Source: Candidatus Solincola tengchongensis
GTDB lineage: Bacteria; Actinomycetota; Geothermincolia; Geothermincolales; RBG-13-55-18
NCBI GenBank assembly: GCA_015711895.1
Contig: MU158584.1
Span: forward strand, 5,896 to 31,589
Length of the DNA stretch: 25,694 nucleotides
Direction: 5' to 3'
Below, in pieces: positions 1 through 7,469 of the stretch. Within the stretch, counting starts at the first letter, position 1, and the number at the start of each line of letters is the position of its first letter. The notes below the pieces were generated by a model. That model was not told the origin of the DNA. It did not search any database and saw only the letters and a program-made list of their open reading frames with translations. A program made the position numbers and the translations under genes.

Positions 1-1
1 G

Positions 2-601
2 AAGCTCTTCGAGGCCGGAGTGCTGGACAACACGAAAAAGACCTTTCATCCCTACCAGTTCAACGCCTTCTTCGCCGCGGGTTCCAGCGCCCTCTATTCC
101 TGGCTGGACGACAACCCCATGATCTGCTTCACCCCCATCAGCTACAACAACGACCCCTACAACGTGGCCAAGAACGACCGCATGGTGGCCATCAACTCCA
201 CCCTGGAGATAGACCTCACCGGCCAGTGCTGCTCGGAGTCCTTCGGTCCCTACCAGTACACGGCCACGGGGGGCCAGGTGGACTTCACCCGGGGGGCCTG
301 GATGTCTCGGGGCGGGAAGGCCTTCATCGCCCTCCACTCCACGGCGAAGGACCGGGAAACCGGGGAGACGGTGTCCAAGATAGTGCCCCAGCTGCGGCCG
401 GGGGCGGCGGTGACCCTCACCCGCACCGACGTCATGTACGTGGCCACCGAATACGGGGTGGTCAACCTCAAGGGGAGAAGCCTGCGGGAGAGGGCGCGGG
501 AGCTGATAAGCATCGCCCATCCCGACTTCCGCGGGGAACTCAAAAGGTACGCGCGCGGCGTGAAGTACTTCGTGCTCCCGGAGCACGAGGAGGGCGTGTA
601 G
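2..601 (+). CDS. Acetyl-CoA hydrolase / 4-hydroxybutyrate CoA-transferase family protein, C-terminal part (5' end outside window)
   Basis: The frame is open from the first bases and the protein begins upstream of the window; the GTG at base 20 is internal, not a real start. About 199 residues of the C-terminal domain are visible. They contain the typical 'TATGGQVDFTRGA' signature, then a GG-K-x-x-I-A-L-x-S-T block and the 'TRTDVMYVATEYGVVNLKGRS' type segment that marks the AcetylCoA_hyd_C domain of class I CoA-transferases. Members move CoA between acyl-CoAs and acids such as acetate, 4-hydroxybutyrate or butyrate, using a glutamate that lies further N-terminal and is therefore not visible. 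The family is certain; the substrate cannot be told from this fragment. The gene ends in TAG at 599-601 and converges on the minus-strand membrane protein gene. Confidence 0.93.
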   Translation, partial: KLFEAGVLDNTKKTFHPYQFNAFFAAGSSALYSWLDDNPMICFTPISYNNDPYNVAKNDRMVAINSTLEIDLTGQCCSESFGPYQYTATGGQVDFTRGAWMSRGGKAFIALHSTAKDRETGETVSKIVPQLRPGAAVTLTRTDVMYVATEYGVVNLKGRSLRERARELISIAHPDFRGELKRYARGVKYFVLPEHEEGV

Positions 602-701
602 GGAAAAGACCGCAGGGCATGTACCGTCAAAGGCCTCGACCGCCAGGTGTTGTGGGGGCAAGCGCGCCGGCGGCATGATCACAGGGGGGAAGGCCGCCTC
701 G

Positions 702-735
702 CGCTCCCGAACACGAGGGGCACCCGCGGGAGCGG
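702..735. repeat. Hairpin repeat copy A
   Basis: Perfect 8-bp inverted repeat CGCTCCCG (702-709) / CGGGAGCG (727-734). The core 'CCGAACACG-AGGGG' followed by CCGCGG(G)AGCGG is shared with copy B 140 bp downstream. Confidence 0.6.
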
Positions 736-839
736 ACCACTTTGCCCCTGCTCAACCTGAAGTTGCGGCTGCAAAATAAAGGCGGGGCGGCAGTACCGGA
801 CACGGCGCGGGTTGCAGCGGCGAGAAGGATCGGGGAGCT

Positions 840-877
840 CTCCCCCTCCGAACACGGAGGGGGAGTCCGCGGAGCGG
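840..877. repeat. Hairpin repeat copy B, 11-bp perfect stem
   Basis: CTCCCCCTCCG (840-850), loop AACA, CGGAGGGGGAG (855-865) is a perfect 11-bp stem. It is followed by TCCGCGGAGCGG as in copy A. It lies 21 nt beyond the stop of the minus-strand membrane protein gene and may act as its transcript end, although no U-tract follows. Confidence 0.6.
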
Positions 878-897
878 TCGGAGATACAGGCACTCGG

Positions 898-1806
898 TTA
901 CTTCTTCCCCTTCTTCTTCCTCTCCGCCGCCTTGCGCTTCTTCTCCTCCTCCACGGACCGGAAGAAGAAGCGGTTGAAAGCCGCGGCCAGAAAGGCGGTC
1001 TTCCCGCCCTCGAGGAGGGACATGCACAGGAGAAAGATCAGAGACGCCGGGACCGGCCTCCGGAGGAGGGCGAGGAGGAAGTATAGCCCCAGCATCAGGG
1101 TACGCACGGCGAACTCCGGAAGGAGCATGAGCTTGAGCGCCTCTCCGTACCTGGGCCTCACCAGGCGGTAGGCGGCGCGCAGCGTCTCATCCACCTTCCG
1201 GCCCCCGCCTATGGTGACGACCTGCGGCGCGGTCACCACCAGCACCAGGGCGAGGTCCGCCGCGAAGTACCCCAGGTAGAAGAACTGCAAGGTGGAGATT
1301 ACCACCAGGCTCCCCACGTTGGCCCCCCCGGCCAGGAAGAGGCTGAGGACTATGCCCAGCACCATCTGGGCGACCATGTTGGCCATGACGGCTATGACTC
1401 CCCAGGTGAGGCCGGTGAAGAAGACCGGACGCGAGGATTCGAGCAGACGACGGTATGCCCGCCGGAACGACCCCTTCTTTCCGCCGCCTCCCTCACTCTC
1501 CTCCCACACATCCCCGGGGACCCTCCCCGCATAAAGCAGGGCCGCCATACACCAGAAGACGAAGTGCAGGCAGAAGCACACCGCGTATCCCACGAGGAGC
1601 AGGAGCAAGAAGAGCGTGGTGGAGGCATAAGTTACCAGAAACTGGCTGAGAAACACCAGGGGCAGGACGGAAGCCGCGAGGAGAAGCCACATGCCCGGAA
1701 AGGAAGTCCAGTCCCCCCATGCCGGGCGGGCCAGCTCCTTGAGCCACGATCTCTCCCTGTCCGCCACCTCTAGCGCCTTCCACGCCTTCTCTCTCGCTGG
1801 GAACAT
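898..1806 (-). CDS. Polytopic membrane protein of unknown function
   Basis: Integral membrane protein of 302 residues. Hydrophobic segments are visible at about 38-60, 62-92, 128-160, 165-193, 225-247 and 252-276. A very basic, lysine/arginine-rich cytoplasmic tail (about 286-302) ends the protein. I choose the ATG at 1806 because the 55 in-frame codons upstream, back to a TTG at 1971, are Arg/Gly/Ala-rich and look like translated non-coding DNA. The region from the ATG on reads as normal protein. A good promoter lies at 1996-2024. No family is recognised; the repeated 'RAAYRLVRPRYGEALKL' type amphipathic stretch between TM segments resembles DUF-type six-TM proteins, but I cannot name one. 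Function unknown. Confidence 0.75.
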   Translation of the reverse strand: MFPAREKAWKALEVADRERSWLKELARPAWGDWTSFPGMWLLLAASVLPLVFLSQFLVTYASTTLFLLLLLVGYAVCFCLHFVFWCMAALLYAGRVPGDVWEESEGGGGKKGSFRRAYRRLLESSRPVFFTGLTWGVIAVMANMVAQMVLGIVLSLFLAGGANVGSLVVISTLQFFYLGYFAADLALVLVVTAPQVVTIGGGRKVDETLRAAYRLVRPRYGEALKLMLLPEFAVRTLMLGLYFLLALLRRPVPASLIFLLCMSLLEGGKTAFLAAAFNRFFFRSVEEEKKRKAAERKKKGKK

Positions 1807-1995
1807 TCCGCGCCTGTCCCCGGCCCCCCAGCGCCGGGAGCTCCGCCGGGCGGCGCGCCTCCAGACCGCCGAGCCTCCGGCCCGCAACCGCGGCCCTGGC
1901 CTCAGCGCTGCGGGAGCAACTATCACGCCCGAGACCACCCGGGCTCCCGGCCGGAAACCACGACCTTCCAACGGCCGCCGGGGAATCGCTACCTA

Positions 1996-2024
1996 AAGAT
2001 AATCGCGGCATTCCGGGGCGTCAA
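1996..2024 (-). promoter_or_regulatory. Sigma-A-type promoter for the minus-strand membrane protein gene
   Basis: On the minus strand, -35 TTGACG (2024-2019), a 17-nt spacer, then -10 TATCTT (2001-1996). Matches are 5/6 and 4/6. The predicted 5' leader is about 180 nt if translation starts at 1806. Confidence 0.55.
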
Positions 2025-2082
2025 CCGCGGGCGGGGAAACCCGGCCGGAGCGGGCCGGGGAAGGACCGTCGCCCAAAGGGTC

Positions 2083-2088
2083 TATAAT
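2083..2088 (+). promoter_or_regulatory. -10 element TATAAT upstream of the small basic membrane protein
   Basis: Perfect TATAAT 38 nt before the TTG start at 2126. No convincing -35 is seen at 16-18 nt. It stands out in otherwise GC-rich DNA. Confidence 0.5.
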
Positions 2089-2125
2089 ACGAAAAGATGG
2101 ACCGGTTAGGGGAAGGAGGTAGAAA

Positions 2126-2479
2126 TTGGTGGAGGAAGCGGAGGTCCAGAAGCAGCTGCAGAAGTGGGGGATGGTGGCCGGCGGCCTGGCGGTTCTCCTG
2201 CTCCTGAACCGCTGGAGGCAGAAACGCAAGGTAGAGAAGATCCTGAAAGCCCGCGCCAAGCTCAAGGCGCAGCAGGAGAAGGAGCGCAAGGCGAAGGCGA
2301 AGGGAAAGGCCGCCAAGCGGTCGAGAAAGAAGGAGCGCTCCATGCTCCAGCAGCTGGTCCGCTTCGCCGTCTTCCAGTTCCTCAAGAAGGTCATCTCCGA
2401 GCAGATAAAGCAGATGGAGGTGGAGCTGGGGAAGGGAAAGCTGGGCAGGAGGCTCGTGGAGGCGGCCGAGCAAGCTTGA
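2126..2479 (+). CDS. Small basic single-TM protein, unknown function
   Basis: 117 residues. The TTG start is set by GGAGGT at 2115-2120, five bases upstream. An N-terminal amphipathic stretch is followed by one hydrophobic segment (about residues 13-28, 'WGMVAGGLAVLLLLNRW'). A long Lys/Arg/Glu helix of coiled-coil character follows (about 30-75), and then a second more hydrophobic helix containing 'QQLVRFAVFQFLKKVI' (about 76-97). It looks like a membrane-anchored, positively charged helical protein. No family is recognised. Its stop is 23 nt from the stop of the convergent small gene at 2503. Confidence 0.65.
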   Translation: MVEEAEVQKQLQKWGMVAGGLAVLLLLNRWRQKRKVEKILKARAKLKAQQEKERKAKAKGKAAKRSRKKERSMLQQLVRFAVFQFLKKVISEQIKQMEVELGKGKLGRRLVEAAEQA

Positions 2480-2502
2480 CCCGGAGGCCGGAGGAGGTAA
2501 GT

Positions 2503-2703
2503 TCAGGACTTGATGAAGCCGGTAGGCGGTTTTCCCTTCTCGGCCACCTCTATAATCAGGCGGTAAGCCCTCTCGAAGAGCTGAAAATAGGAATCGGCGT
2601 CCCGGTATTTTTCGCGTTCCTCCTCGCCGGCGAACTCCAGGTAGCTGCGCACCAGGTCCAGGGCCACCTCCGCCTGCGTCTTGGAAAGTATGCCGTCGGG
2701 CAT
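2503..2703 (-). CDS. Small acidic helical protein, unknown function (66 aa)
   Basis: The ATG at 2703 has a strong AGGAGG five bases upstream, which decides the start over an in-frame ATG 42 codons earlier whose extension is Arg-rich and unlikely. The protein is nearly all helix-forming and acidic ('SKTQAEVALDLVRSYLEF', then E-E-E-R-E-K-Y-R-D and 'YFQLFERAYRLIIEVAEKGK'). There are no cysteines or membrane segments. It may be a small adaptor or structural protein; the family is not recognised. It converges on the basic TM protein gene at 2126-2479. Confidence 0.65.
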   Translation of the reverse strand: MPDGILSKTQAEVALDLVRSYLEFAGEEEREKYRDADSYFQLFERAYRLIIEVAEKGKPPTGFIKS

Positions 2704-3188
2704 GGTCTCCTCCTGTTCCCTCGCCTTAAACCGGGTTTGCGTCTCGCGGCTCCCACGGGCGGTCTCACTCCGCCCTCCCCTTCGGCGCCGCATATCCCTT
2801 TTCTTACCAGACGGGAGGGCGCTTTTCAAACCTCGCCGCGGCCAGAGGCAAAGATGATGCCCTCCTCCCGCAACACTGCGAAAAGGCGGTGACGGTTAGG
2901 GGTGAGGCCAACCGGGGCGCGCGGGAACGGTTCTCGTAGTCCGGCAGGCAAGTGGCGGCCGGGGAACGGCTCCTCGACGGCAGCAGCCGCACGCAGGGCG
3001 ATCGCCAGGCGTAGGGTTGGCGCCAGAGGGCGGCGAGAATATGATATCCATGTATGTGATATTTCCATACACCGCACCCGGAGGGGAGGCAACCGGGGCA
3101 TGCCACGCGTTCTCGAGCCGGGTGGGACGACGGTGGCGCCGGGAAAGCGGACCGGTCATCCCGGCGCCCTTGGGGGAAGGGGCCGGCG
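2704..3188. other. Gene-free intergenic region with one promoter
   Basis: No open frame with protein-like composition. The only clear signal is the promoter at 3017-3045. An AT-rich patch at 3040-3070 contains two similar blocks (GATATCCATGTATGT and GATATTTCCATACA). Confidence 0.45.
3017..3045 (+). promoter_or_regulatory. Putative promoter of the 3189 gene
   Basis: -35 TTGGCG (3017-3022), 17-nt spacer, -10 TATGAT (3040-3045). It lies about 140 nt upstream of the GTG start at 3189. Confidence 0.45.
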
Positions 3189-3593
3189 GTGGATGTCGCT
3201 TTGTTTGTCCTGGCATTCTTTGCCACATTGGGCGTGCTCCTGCTCCTCTACGCCCTCAACTTCCGCCGGCGTGCCCTCATCCTCGGTCCCGAGAGGCTGC
3301 GCTCCGCCCTGTCCCGCACCCTGGAAGGCGGGGAGCCCCGCTCCCGGGAAGAGCTCGATGAAGTGGCCCGCGAGCTGGATGAGAGGTTCGGGCTCGCCGT
3401 CTCCGTCTTTGGGACACTGTTTGTCCTGGTCCTAGGTGCTTGCATGTGGCTGGCCTTCGTCGCCATCCGTCCCGAACCGGCACTGGCCCTCTGCGGACTC
3501 GCCGTCTTCCTCCTCTCCTCCGCCCTCTCCCTCCAGCTCCTGCGGGAGATCCCCCGCACTATCCTCAGGGAAGGACGGCGCGAGGAAGACTGA
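3189..3593 (+). CDS. Small membrane protein with three TM segments, unknown function
   Basis: 134 residues with a GTG start; the purine-rich GGGGGAAGGGG upstream is a plausible ribosome site. Residues about 2-22 form the first membrane helix. Residues 25-68 are a charged, Arg/Glu-rich loop ('EELDEVARELDERFGL'). Residues about 69-92 and 96-113 form a TM pair, and a charged C-terminus ends in REGRREED. No known domain is recognised. It sits alone between two gene-free stretches and reads the same way as the oxidoreductase fusion 320 bp downstream. Confidence 0.7.
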   Translation: MDVALFVLAFFATLGVLLLLYALNFRRRALILGPERLRSALSRTLEGGEPRSREELDEVARELDERFGLAVSVFGTLFVLVLGACMWLAFVAIRPEPALALCGLAVFLLSSALSLQLLREIPRTILREGRREED

Positions 3594-3914
3594 TCTATCC
3601 ACGGGCCGGCAGCCTCCACGGAAGGAAAGCGTCACCGCCTTGGGGTATATTATCCATGACCCTTTGGCCCCTCGAAGGGGCGTAAAGGGGCCGCGCCGGC
3701 GGTCAGGGGAACGCGGTGGGATGCGGAACGGCGCGGCTTGGGGCGAATTCGCGAGGATGATACCTCGCCGTACCGCCTCCACGCGGCAAGGGGACGGCGA
3801 CAAGCGGATAGGTGATCCGGCCGAGGCCGGTCCTCGAACCCTCACGGGCGTGGAGGGGCGAGGATGAAGAGCCGGATGAGACAAAAAGTTCCTGAATGAC
3901 ATGGGAGGATTCGA
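3594..3914. other. Intergenic leader upstream of the oxidoreductase fusion
   Basis: No gene is seen. An AT-rich TATATTAT at 3646-3653 could be a -10 element, but there is no clear -35. At 3665-3690 GGCCCCT can pair either with the nearby AGGGG or with the AGGGGCC further on, giving alternative hairpins. Confidence 0.35.
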
Positions 3915-6278
3915 TTGAGGAAGAAGTCCCTTCTTCTCTTCTCCCTGGCAATGACTGCCTGGCTGGCCTTCGCCGTGCTCTGCCGCCTGGAGATGGCGCT
4001 GTGGGGAGCCGCGGCCGGCCTGGCCCTCTCCCTGTCGGTGCTTTTGCTCCTTCCCCGCGGACACCGGTTCAACATACTCTCCGCCTTCTCCCTGCTCTTC
4101 TTCGCCGTGGCCGCCGTCGCCGTCCCGGCCCTGGGGGATACCATCACCAAACGCCTCCCCAACCTCCTGGCGGGCGGCTTCGCCACCCTCTGCATCATGG
4201 CCGGCTACGGGGCGCTGGAGGGCACGCTCTTCCCGGCCTCCCTCCTGGAGCTGGATTACCCCGAGAGCATGCGCCGCAGCCCCATCCTGCGCCGCGCCTT
4301 CCGGGTGGTGACCCTGGCCTGGGATGCCCTCTTCCTGTCCGGGCTGGCCGTCTGTCTGGTGAGCATGCTGGCTTTGCGCGCATCCACCGCCCTCCTGGTC
4401 TCCTCCACTACCGCCGCCGCCCTCTTCGGGCTGGGCATCCTGGCCACCCCGGCTGTCGTGGCCTTCCTCCCCAAGCGGATGGAGGCGAAGCTGGTGGAAA
4501 AGGGACCTCTGTCGCCCAGATGGAAGCCGCCTCTTCTCACCCCGGGCACCACCCGCGCCGCCAACGAGTTCGACGCCGTGGTCGTTGGTTCGGGCGTGGG
4601 AGGGCTGGCCTGCGCTTCCCTCCTTTCCCAAGCGGGCATGAAGGTGCTGGTGGCGGAGAGGGGAAGGCTTCCGGGAGGATACTCGCAGACCTACGAGTGG
4701 GAGGGCTTCCCCCTGAACTCCGGCCCCACGGTGCTCCTGGGCGCCGGGGAAGGCGGGGTCCTCCACGCCCTGCTCCGGAGGCTCGACCTGGAGGGGATGG
4801 TCCCCATGCGCCGTCTCTCCTGGGGTATAGCCAATGGGAGGATGGCCCTGCGCCTCGGCCTGGGGGCTGAACAGGATATGGAAAAATTATCCAAGAAATT
4901 CCCCACCTGCAGAGCCGGGCTGCAGCGTCTCTTCTCTGACCTTCGGCGCTTCCGGGGCGAATGGAGAGACCGTTCCGACTACCTCTCCTCCCCCCTACCC
5001 TCCAACATCGAGGATTACCATGAACAGTTCATCCGCCATCCCCTATCCGCGCACTGGCAGAACCTCTCCTTCCGGGAGATGCTCGAGGGTTACCTCGATG
5101 ACGAACGCCTGGTGGATCTCCTGGGAAGGCTGTCCGCCATCCTGGGAGGCGAGCCCTCCACCTTCCCCGCTTACGAGGGGGCGCGCCTCCTGGTCTCCCT
5201 TTTCATAGACGGCATCCACTATCCCGCGTCGCACATGTCCGGACTCGTGAACGCGCTGGCGGAAAAGGTGCGCCAGGGGGGCGGAAGGTTAACCACTTCC
5301 TGCGGCGTGGAGGAGATACTCCTGCGCGGGGAAGGCACGGGGTCCGTGCCCATCGGGGTCCGGCTTGCGGACGGGACCCAGGCGCGAAGCGGCGTGGTCG
5401 TCCTGGACGTGGACCCCCGTAGGGCAGCGGGAGGAATCATGCCCTCCTCTGCCCTGGGAACCGACTTTCTGCGGGAGATGGAAAAGCTCAGACCTTCTCA
5501 TTCCGCCTTCCTCCTGCACCTCATCTTCGAGGAGGAACTGCGCATCCCGGACCGCGTGTTCCTCTTCCCCACCCGTCCGCGACGGGTGCGAACCGGCGAC
5601 AGCTTCGTGGAGATCGATTCCCTCATCCTCTCCCGGGAAGCGCACACCGACCCCTCGAGGAACGCCTGCGTGCTCATGGTCCGGGCCAACATCCCTGCGA
5701 CGTGCTTCCACGCCTTCGAGGACCAACGGGACTCCGAGGAGCTGAGCACGGAGCTCACCGCTCTGGTCAGGGAGGAACTGGCCTCCGTGCTCCCCTCGGT
5801 GAAGAGGGCGACGAAGGAGTTCGTCACCCTACCCACCCACCTGGCTCGGCTGGCCTCCCACGGACAAGGCGCGGCCTTCGGTTTCGCTCCCCTGCTGACC
5901 CAGTGGTATTTCCGGCGCCCCGGCCCCCGCCTCGCCCCGGCAAACCTGTATCTGGTGGGAGGGTGGAGCCGCTACGGGGGAGGCCTGGAAGGGGCGATAC
6001 TCAGCGGCGTGGTGGTAGCTCGTGAGCTGTGCGGGGAAAGCCCCTACGGATCGTCCGCTTCGCCATCCGGGCAATCGGCGACCCCGGCTGGAGGGGCGGC
6101 ACCGGAGGAACGGGATAGCGGTGAGCCGCGGGGTGAAGGCCGGAACGGCAGCGAAAAAACCCCGGGGCGTGGGCGAGGGAGAGGAAAAGGGAGAAGCCGC
6201 CGCAAGGGCCGGCGTCTTTCCGGCTTACGGCGCCGCGAGAACACCGGGGAGGAAGGCGGGCAGGATGATGAGGAATGA
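3915..6278 (+). CDS. Six-TM domain fused to a CrtI/phytoene-desaturase-like FAD oxidoreductase
   Basis: 787 residues; the TTG start is preceded by GGGAGGA with five bases of spacing. Residues 1-190 form a hydrophobic N-terminal domain with about six membrane segments (near 5-22, 27-46, 52-72, 84-104, 135-155 and 158-184). A short linker leads into a Rossmann FAD-binding fold at about 219, with VVVGSGVGGLA (223-231) and the acidic end VAERGRLPGG. The typical C-terminal FAD motif 'LYLVGGWSRYGGGLEGAI' is at about 679-696. This is the amino-oxidase/CrtI superfamily, which includes carotenoid desaturases, carotenoid isomerases and retinol saturase-like enzymes. Such enzymes act on apolar polyenes at the membrane, and a built-in membrane anchor would fit. 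Residues from about 706 are a Gly/Arg/Ser/Glu-rich disordered tail. The stop overlaps the start of the next gene by 14 bp. Substrate unknown; no phytoene synthase is nearby. Confidence 0.88.
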   Translation: MRKKSLLLFSLAMTAWLAFAVLCRLEMALWGAAAGLALSLSVLLLLPRGHRFNILSAFSLLFFAVAAVAVPALGDTITKRLPNLLAGGFATLCIMAGYGALEGTLFPASLLELDYPESMRRSPILRRAFRVVTLAWDALFLSGLAVCLVSMLALRASTALLVSSTTAAALFGLGILATPAVVAFLPKRMEAKLVEKGPLSPRWKPPLLTPGTTRAANEFDAVVVGSGVGGLACASLLSQAGMKVLVAERGRLPGGYSQTYEWEGFPLNSGPTVLLGAGEGGVLHALLRRLDLEGMVPMRRLSWGIANGRMALRLGLGAEQDMEKLSKKFPTCRAGLQRLFSDLRRFRGEWRDRSDYLSSPLPSNIEDYHEQFIRHPLSAHWQNLSFREMLEGYLDDERLVDLLGRLSAILGGEPSTFPAYEGARLLVSLFIDGIHYPASHMSGLVNALAEKVRQGGGRLTTSCGVEEILLRGEGTGSVPIGVRLADGTQARSGVVVLDVDPRRAAGGIMPSSALGTDFLREMEKLRPSHSAFLLHLIFEEELRIPDRVFLFPTRPRRVRTGDSFVEIDSLILSREAHTDPSRNACVLMVRANIPATCFHAFEDQRDSEELSTELTALVREELASVLPSVKRATKEFVTLPTHLARLASHGQGAAFGFAPLLTQWYFRRPGPRLAPANLYLVGGWSRYGGGLEGAILSGVVVARELCGESPYGSSASPSGQSATPAGGAAPEERDSGEPRGEGRNGSEKTPGRGRGRGKGRSRRKGRRLSGLRRRENTGEEGGQDDEE

Positions 6279-7077
6279 ACGGAAGTTCACCATCGCCCAG
6301 ATCTCCGACCTCCACTGCGGGGACCTGAGGTTCGACTCCCGTCTCATGGACAACTGCATCCGCGTCGTGAACGCCGTGGAGCCCGACCTGGTGGTGGTGG
6401 CCGGAGACCTCACGGCCAACGGCTACCGCGAGGAGTTCGAGGAGGCGAGGGAGTACATAGACGCCATCCAATGCCCGCGCAAGACGGTCATCGCCGGGAA
6501 CCACGACTGCCGGAACGTGGGTTACCTGCATTTCGAGGAGCTGCTGGGACCCCGCACTTCGAGCATGCGTTTCACCCACAGCGGCACCTGCGGGAAGCAC
6601 CTGAGCGAACAGGTGGAAGTGGTGAGCGTGGACTCGAACAAGGCCGACCTGGACGACGGGGAGATCGGGCGCCACAACTATGACTTCATCAAGAGGGAAT
6701 TCTCCGCCGAAGTGACCTTCAAGGTCTTCGTCCTCCACCACCATCTGGTGCACGTCCCGGGAACGGGCAGGGAGAGGAACATCGTCTGGGACGCGGGCGA
6801 CGTCCTGCAGGTGTTGAGAGAGACAAAGGTGGACATCGTCCTGAACGGCCACAAGCACGTCCCTTACGTGTGGCCCCTGGACCGCATGTACCTGATCACC
6901 TCGGGAACGGCCTCCACCTGGAGGACGCGGGGTTTCACCCCACCTTCCTTCAATCTCATCGAGATCGTGGGAGAGGAGATAACCGTGCACATGGTCTCCA
7001 GCTCGGATGGCGAGAGACGCACGGAGGTGTTCCCCCGCTGGTGGTGCAATGAGAGGTTCGCAGGCTATGGGCCTTGA
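6265..7077 (+). CDS. Calcineurin-like metallophosphoesterase (Icc/CpdA type)
   Basis: 270 residues from tandem ATG codons at 6265/6268, overlapping the 3' end of the oxidoreductase gene by 14 bp, so the two are probably translationally coupled. All metallophosphoesterase motifs are present: D-x-H (D15, H17 in 'ISDLHCGD'), GDLT (D48), GNHD (N79-H80-D81), a histidine cluster H158-H160 and GHKH (H196, H198). These ligate two metal ions in enzymes that cleave phosphodiesters such as cyclic nucleotides, or phosphomonoesters. No signal peptide or TM segment is seen, so it should be cytosolic. The 3' end overlaps the convergent response regulator gene by 13 bp. The substrate and the reason for coupling to the FAD enzyme are unknown. 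Confidence 0.92.
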   Translation: MMRNERKFTIAQISDLHCGDLRFDSRLMDNCIRVVNAVEPDLVVVAGDLTANGYREEFEEAREYIDAIQCPRKTVIAGNHDCRNVGYLHFEELLGPRTSSMRFTHSGTCGKHLSEQVEVVSVDSNKADLDDGEIGRHNYDFIKREFSAEVTFKVFVLHHHLVHVPGTGRERNIVWDAGDVLQVLRETKVDIVLNGHKHVPYVWPLDRMYLITSGTASTWRTRGFTPPSFNLIEIVGEEITVHMVSSSDGERRTEVFPRWWCNERFAGYGP

Positions 7078-7469
7078 GTGCCCTCAGGGCCTGCCTTTCT
7101 CCCTCCAAGGACCCTCTCTATCCTCTCCAGGAGGTCGCTGAACACATAGGGCTTGGCGATATAATCCGCGGCCTGCAGCTCGCGCGCTTTCTCCACATCC
7201 TCGGGCCGGTTCTTGACCGTGGAGACGATGATGGGGATGGAGGCGGTATCGGGGTTGGACTTCAGGTCCTCCATAATCTCCCATCCGCTCTTCCCCGGCA
7301 TGAGGATGTCCAGGATGACCAGGTCAGGCTTTTCCTCCCGGCATACACGGAGGGCAGCCTCGCTGTCCAGGCAGGTGACCACGCTGTATCCCTGCCTGGA
7401 GATGCGGCGCTCCAGGAGCTCCACGATGACCTGGTTGTCCTCGATGATCATTATCTTTCCGCCCGTCAC
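7065..7469 (-). CDS. Stand-alone response regulator receiver-domain protein
   Basis: 134 residues from a GTG at 7469, preceded by GAGGGG. It has the CheY-like fold: acidic pair E10-D11 ('IMIIEDNQ'), phospho-acceptor D54 in 'LVILDILMPGKSGWE', S83/T84 at the switch position ('PIIVSTVKNRP') and K106 in 'DYIAKPY'. There is no output domain, so it should act by protein-protein contact after phosphorylation. No histidine kinase lies in the window. The frame stays open upstream to 7562 and would add a Cys-rich extension (CLSCC...SCCGEEGC) with weaker start sites at 7511 and 7526, so the true start is not certain. The end overlaps the phosphoesterase gene tail to tail by 13 bp. Confidence 0.9.
   Translation of the reverse strand: MTGGKIMIIEDNQVIVELLERRISRQGYSVVTCLDSEAALRVCREEKPDLVILDILMPGKSGWEIMEDLKSNPDTASIPIIVSTVKNRPEDVEKARELQAADYIAKPYVFSDLLERIERVLGGRKAGPEGTQGP

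Larger units (their letters stand above)
602..897. other. Intergenic region between convergent genes with two related hairpin elements
   Basis: No credible gene. It holds two diverged copies of a GC-rich hairpin element (703-735 and 842-877), entered separately. No T-run marks a classical intrinsic terminator. Confidence 0.5.

Noticed and set aside
226..893. Open frames of 90-150 codons on both strands around the CoA-transferase fragment
   Set aside because: They are Gly/Pro/Arg-rich shadows of the real frame or of GC-rich intergenic DNA, with no domain and no ribosome site.
1807..1971. 55-codon N-terminal extension of the membrane protein
   Set aside because: Arg/Gly/Ala-rich low-complexity translation with no ribosome site at the TTG; the ATG at 1806 gives a protein-like start.
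3432..4766. 444-codon minus-strand open frame
   Set aside because: It runs antisense to two real genes; its composition is Gly/Glu/Gln-rich and repetitive, typical of an antisense shadow in high-GC DNA.
6001..6990. 329-codon minus-strand open frame opposite the phosphoesterase
   Set aside because: The plus strand carries all metallophosphoesterase motifs in order; the antisense frame has none of any family.
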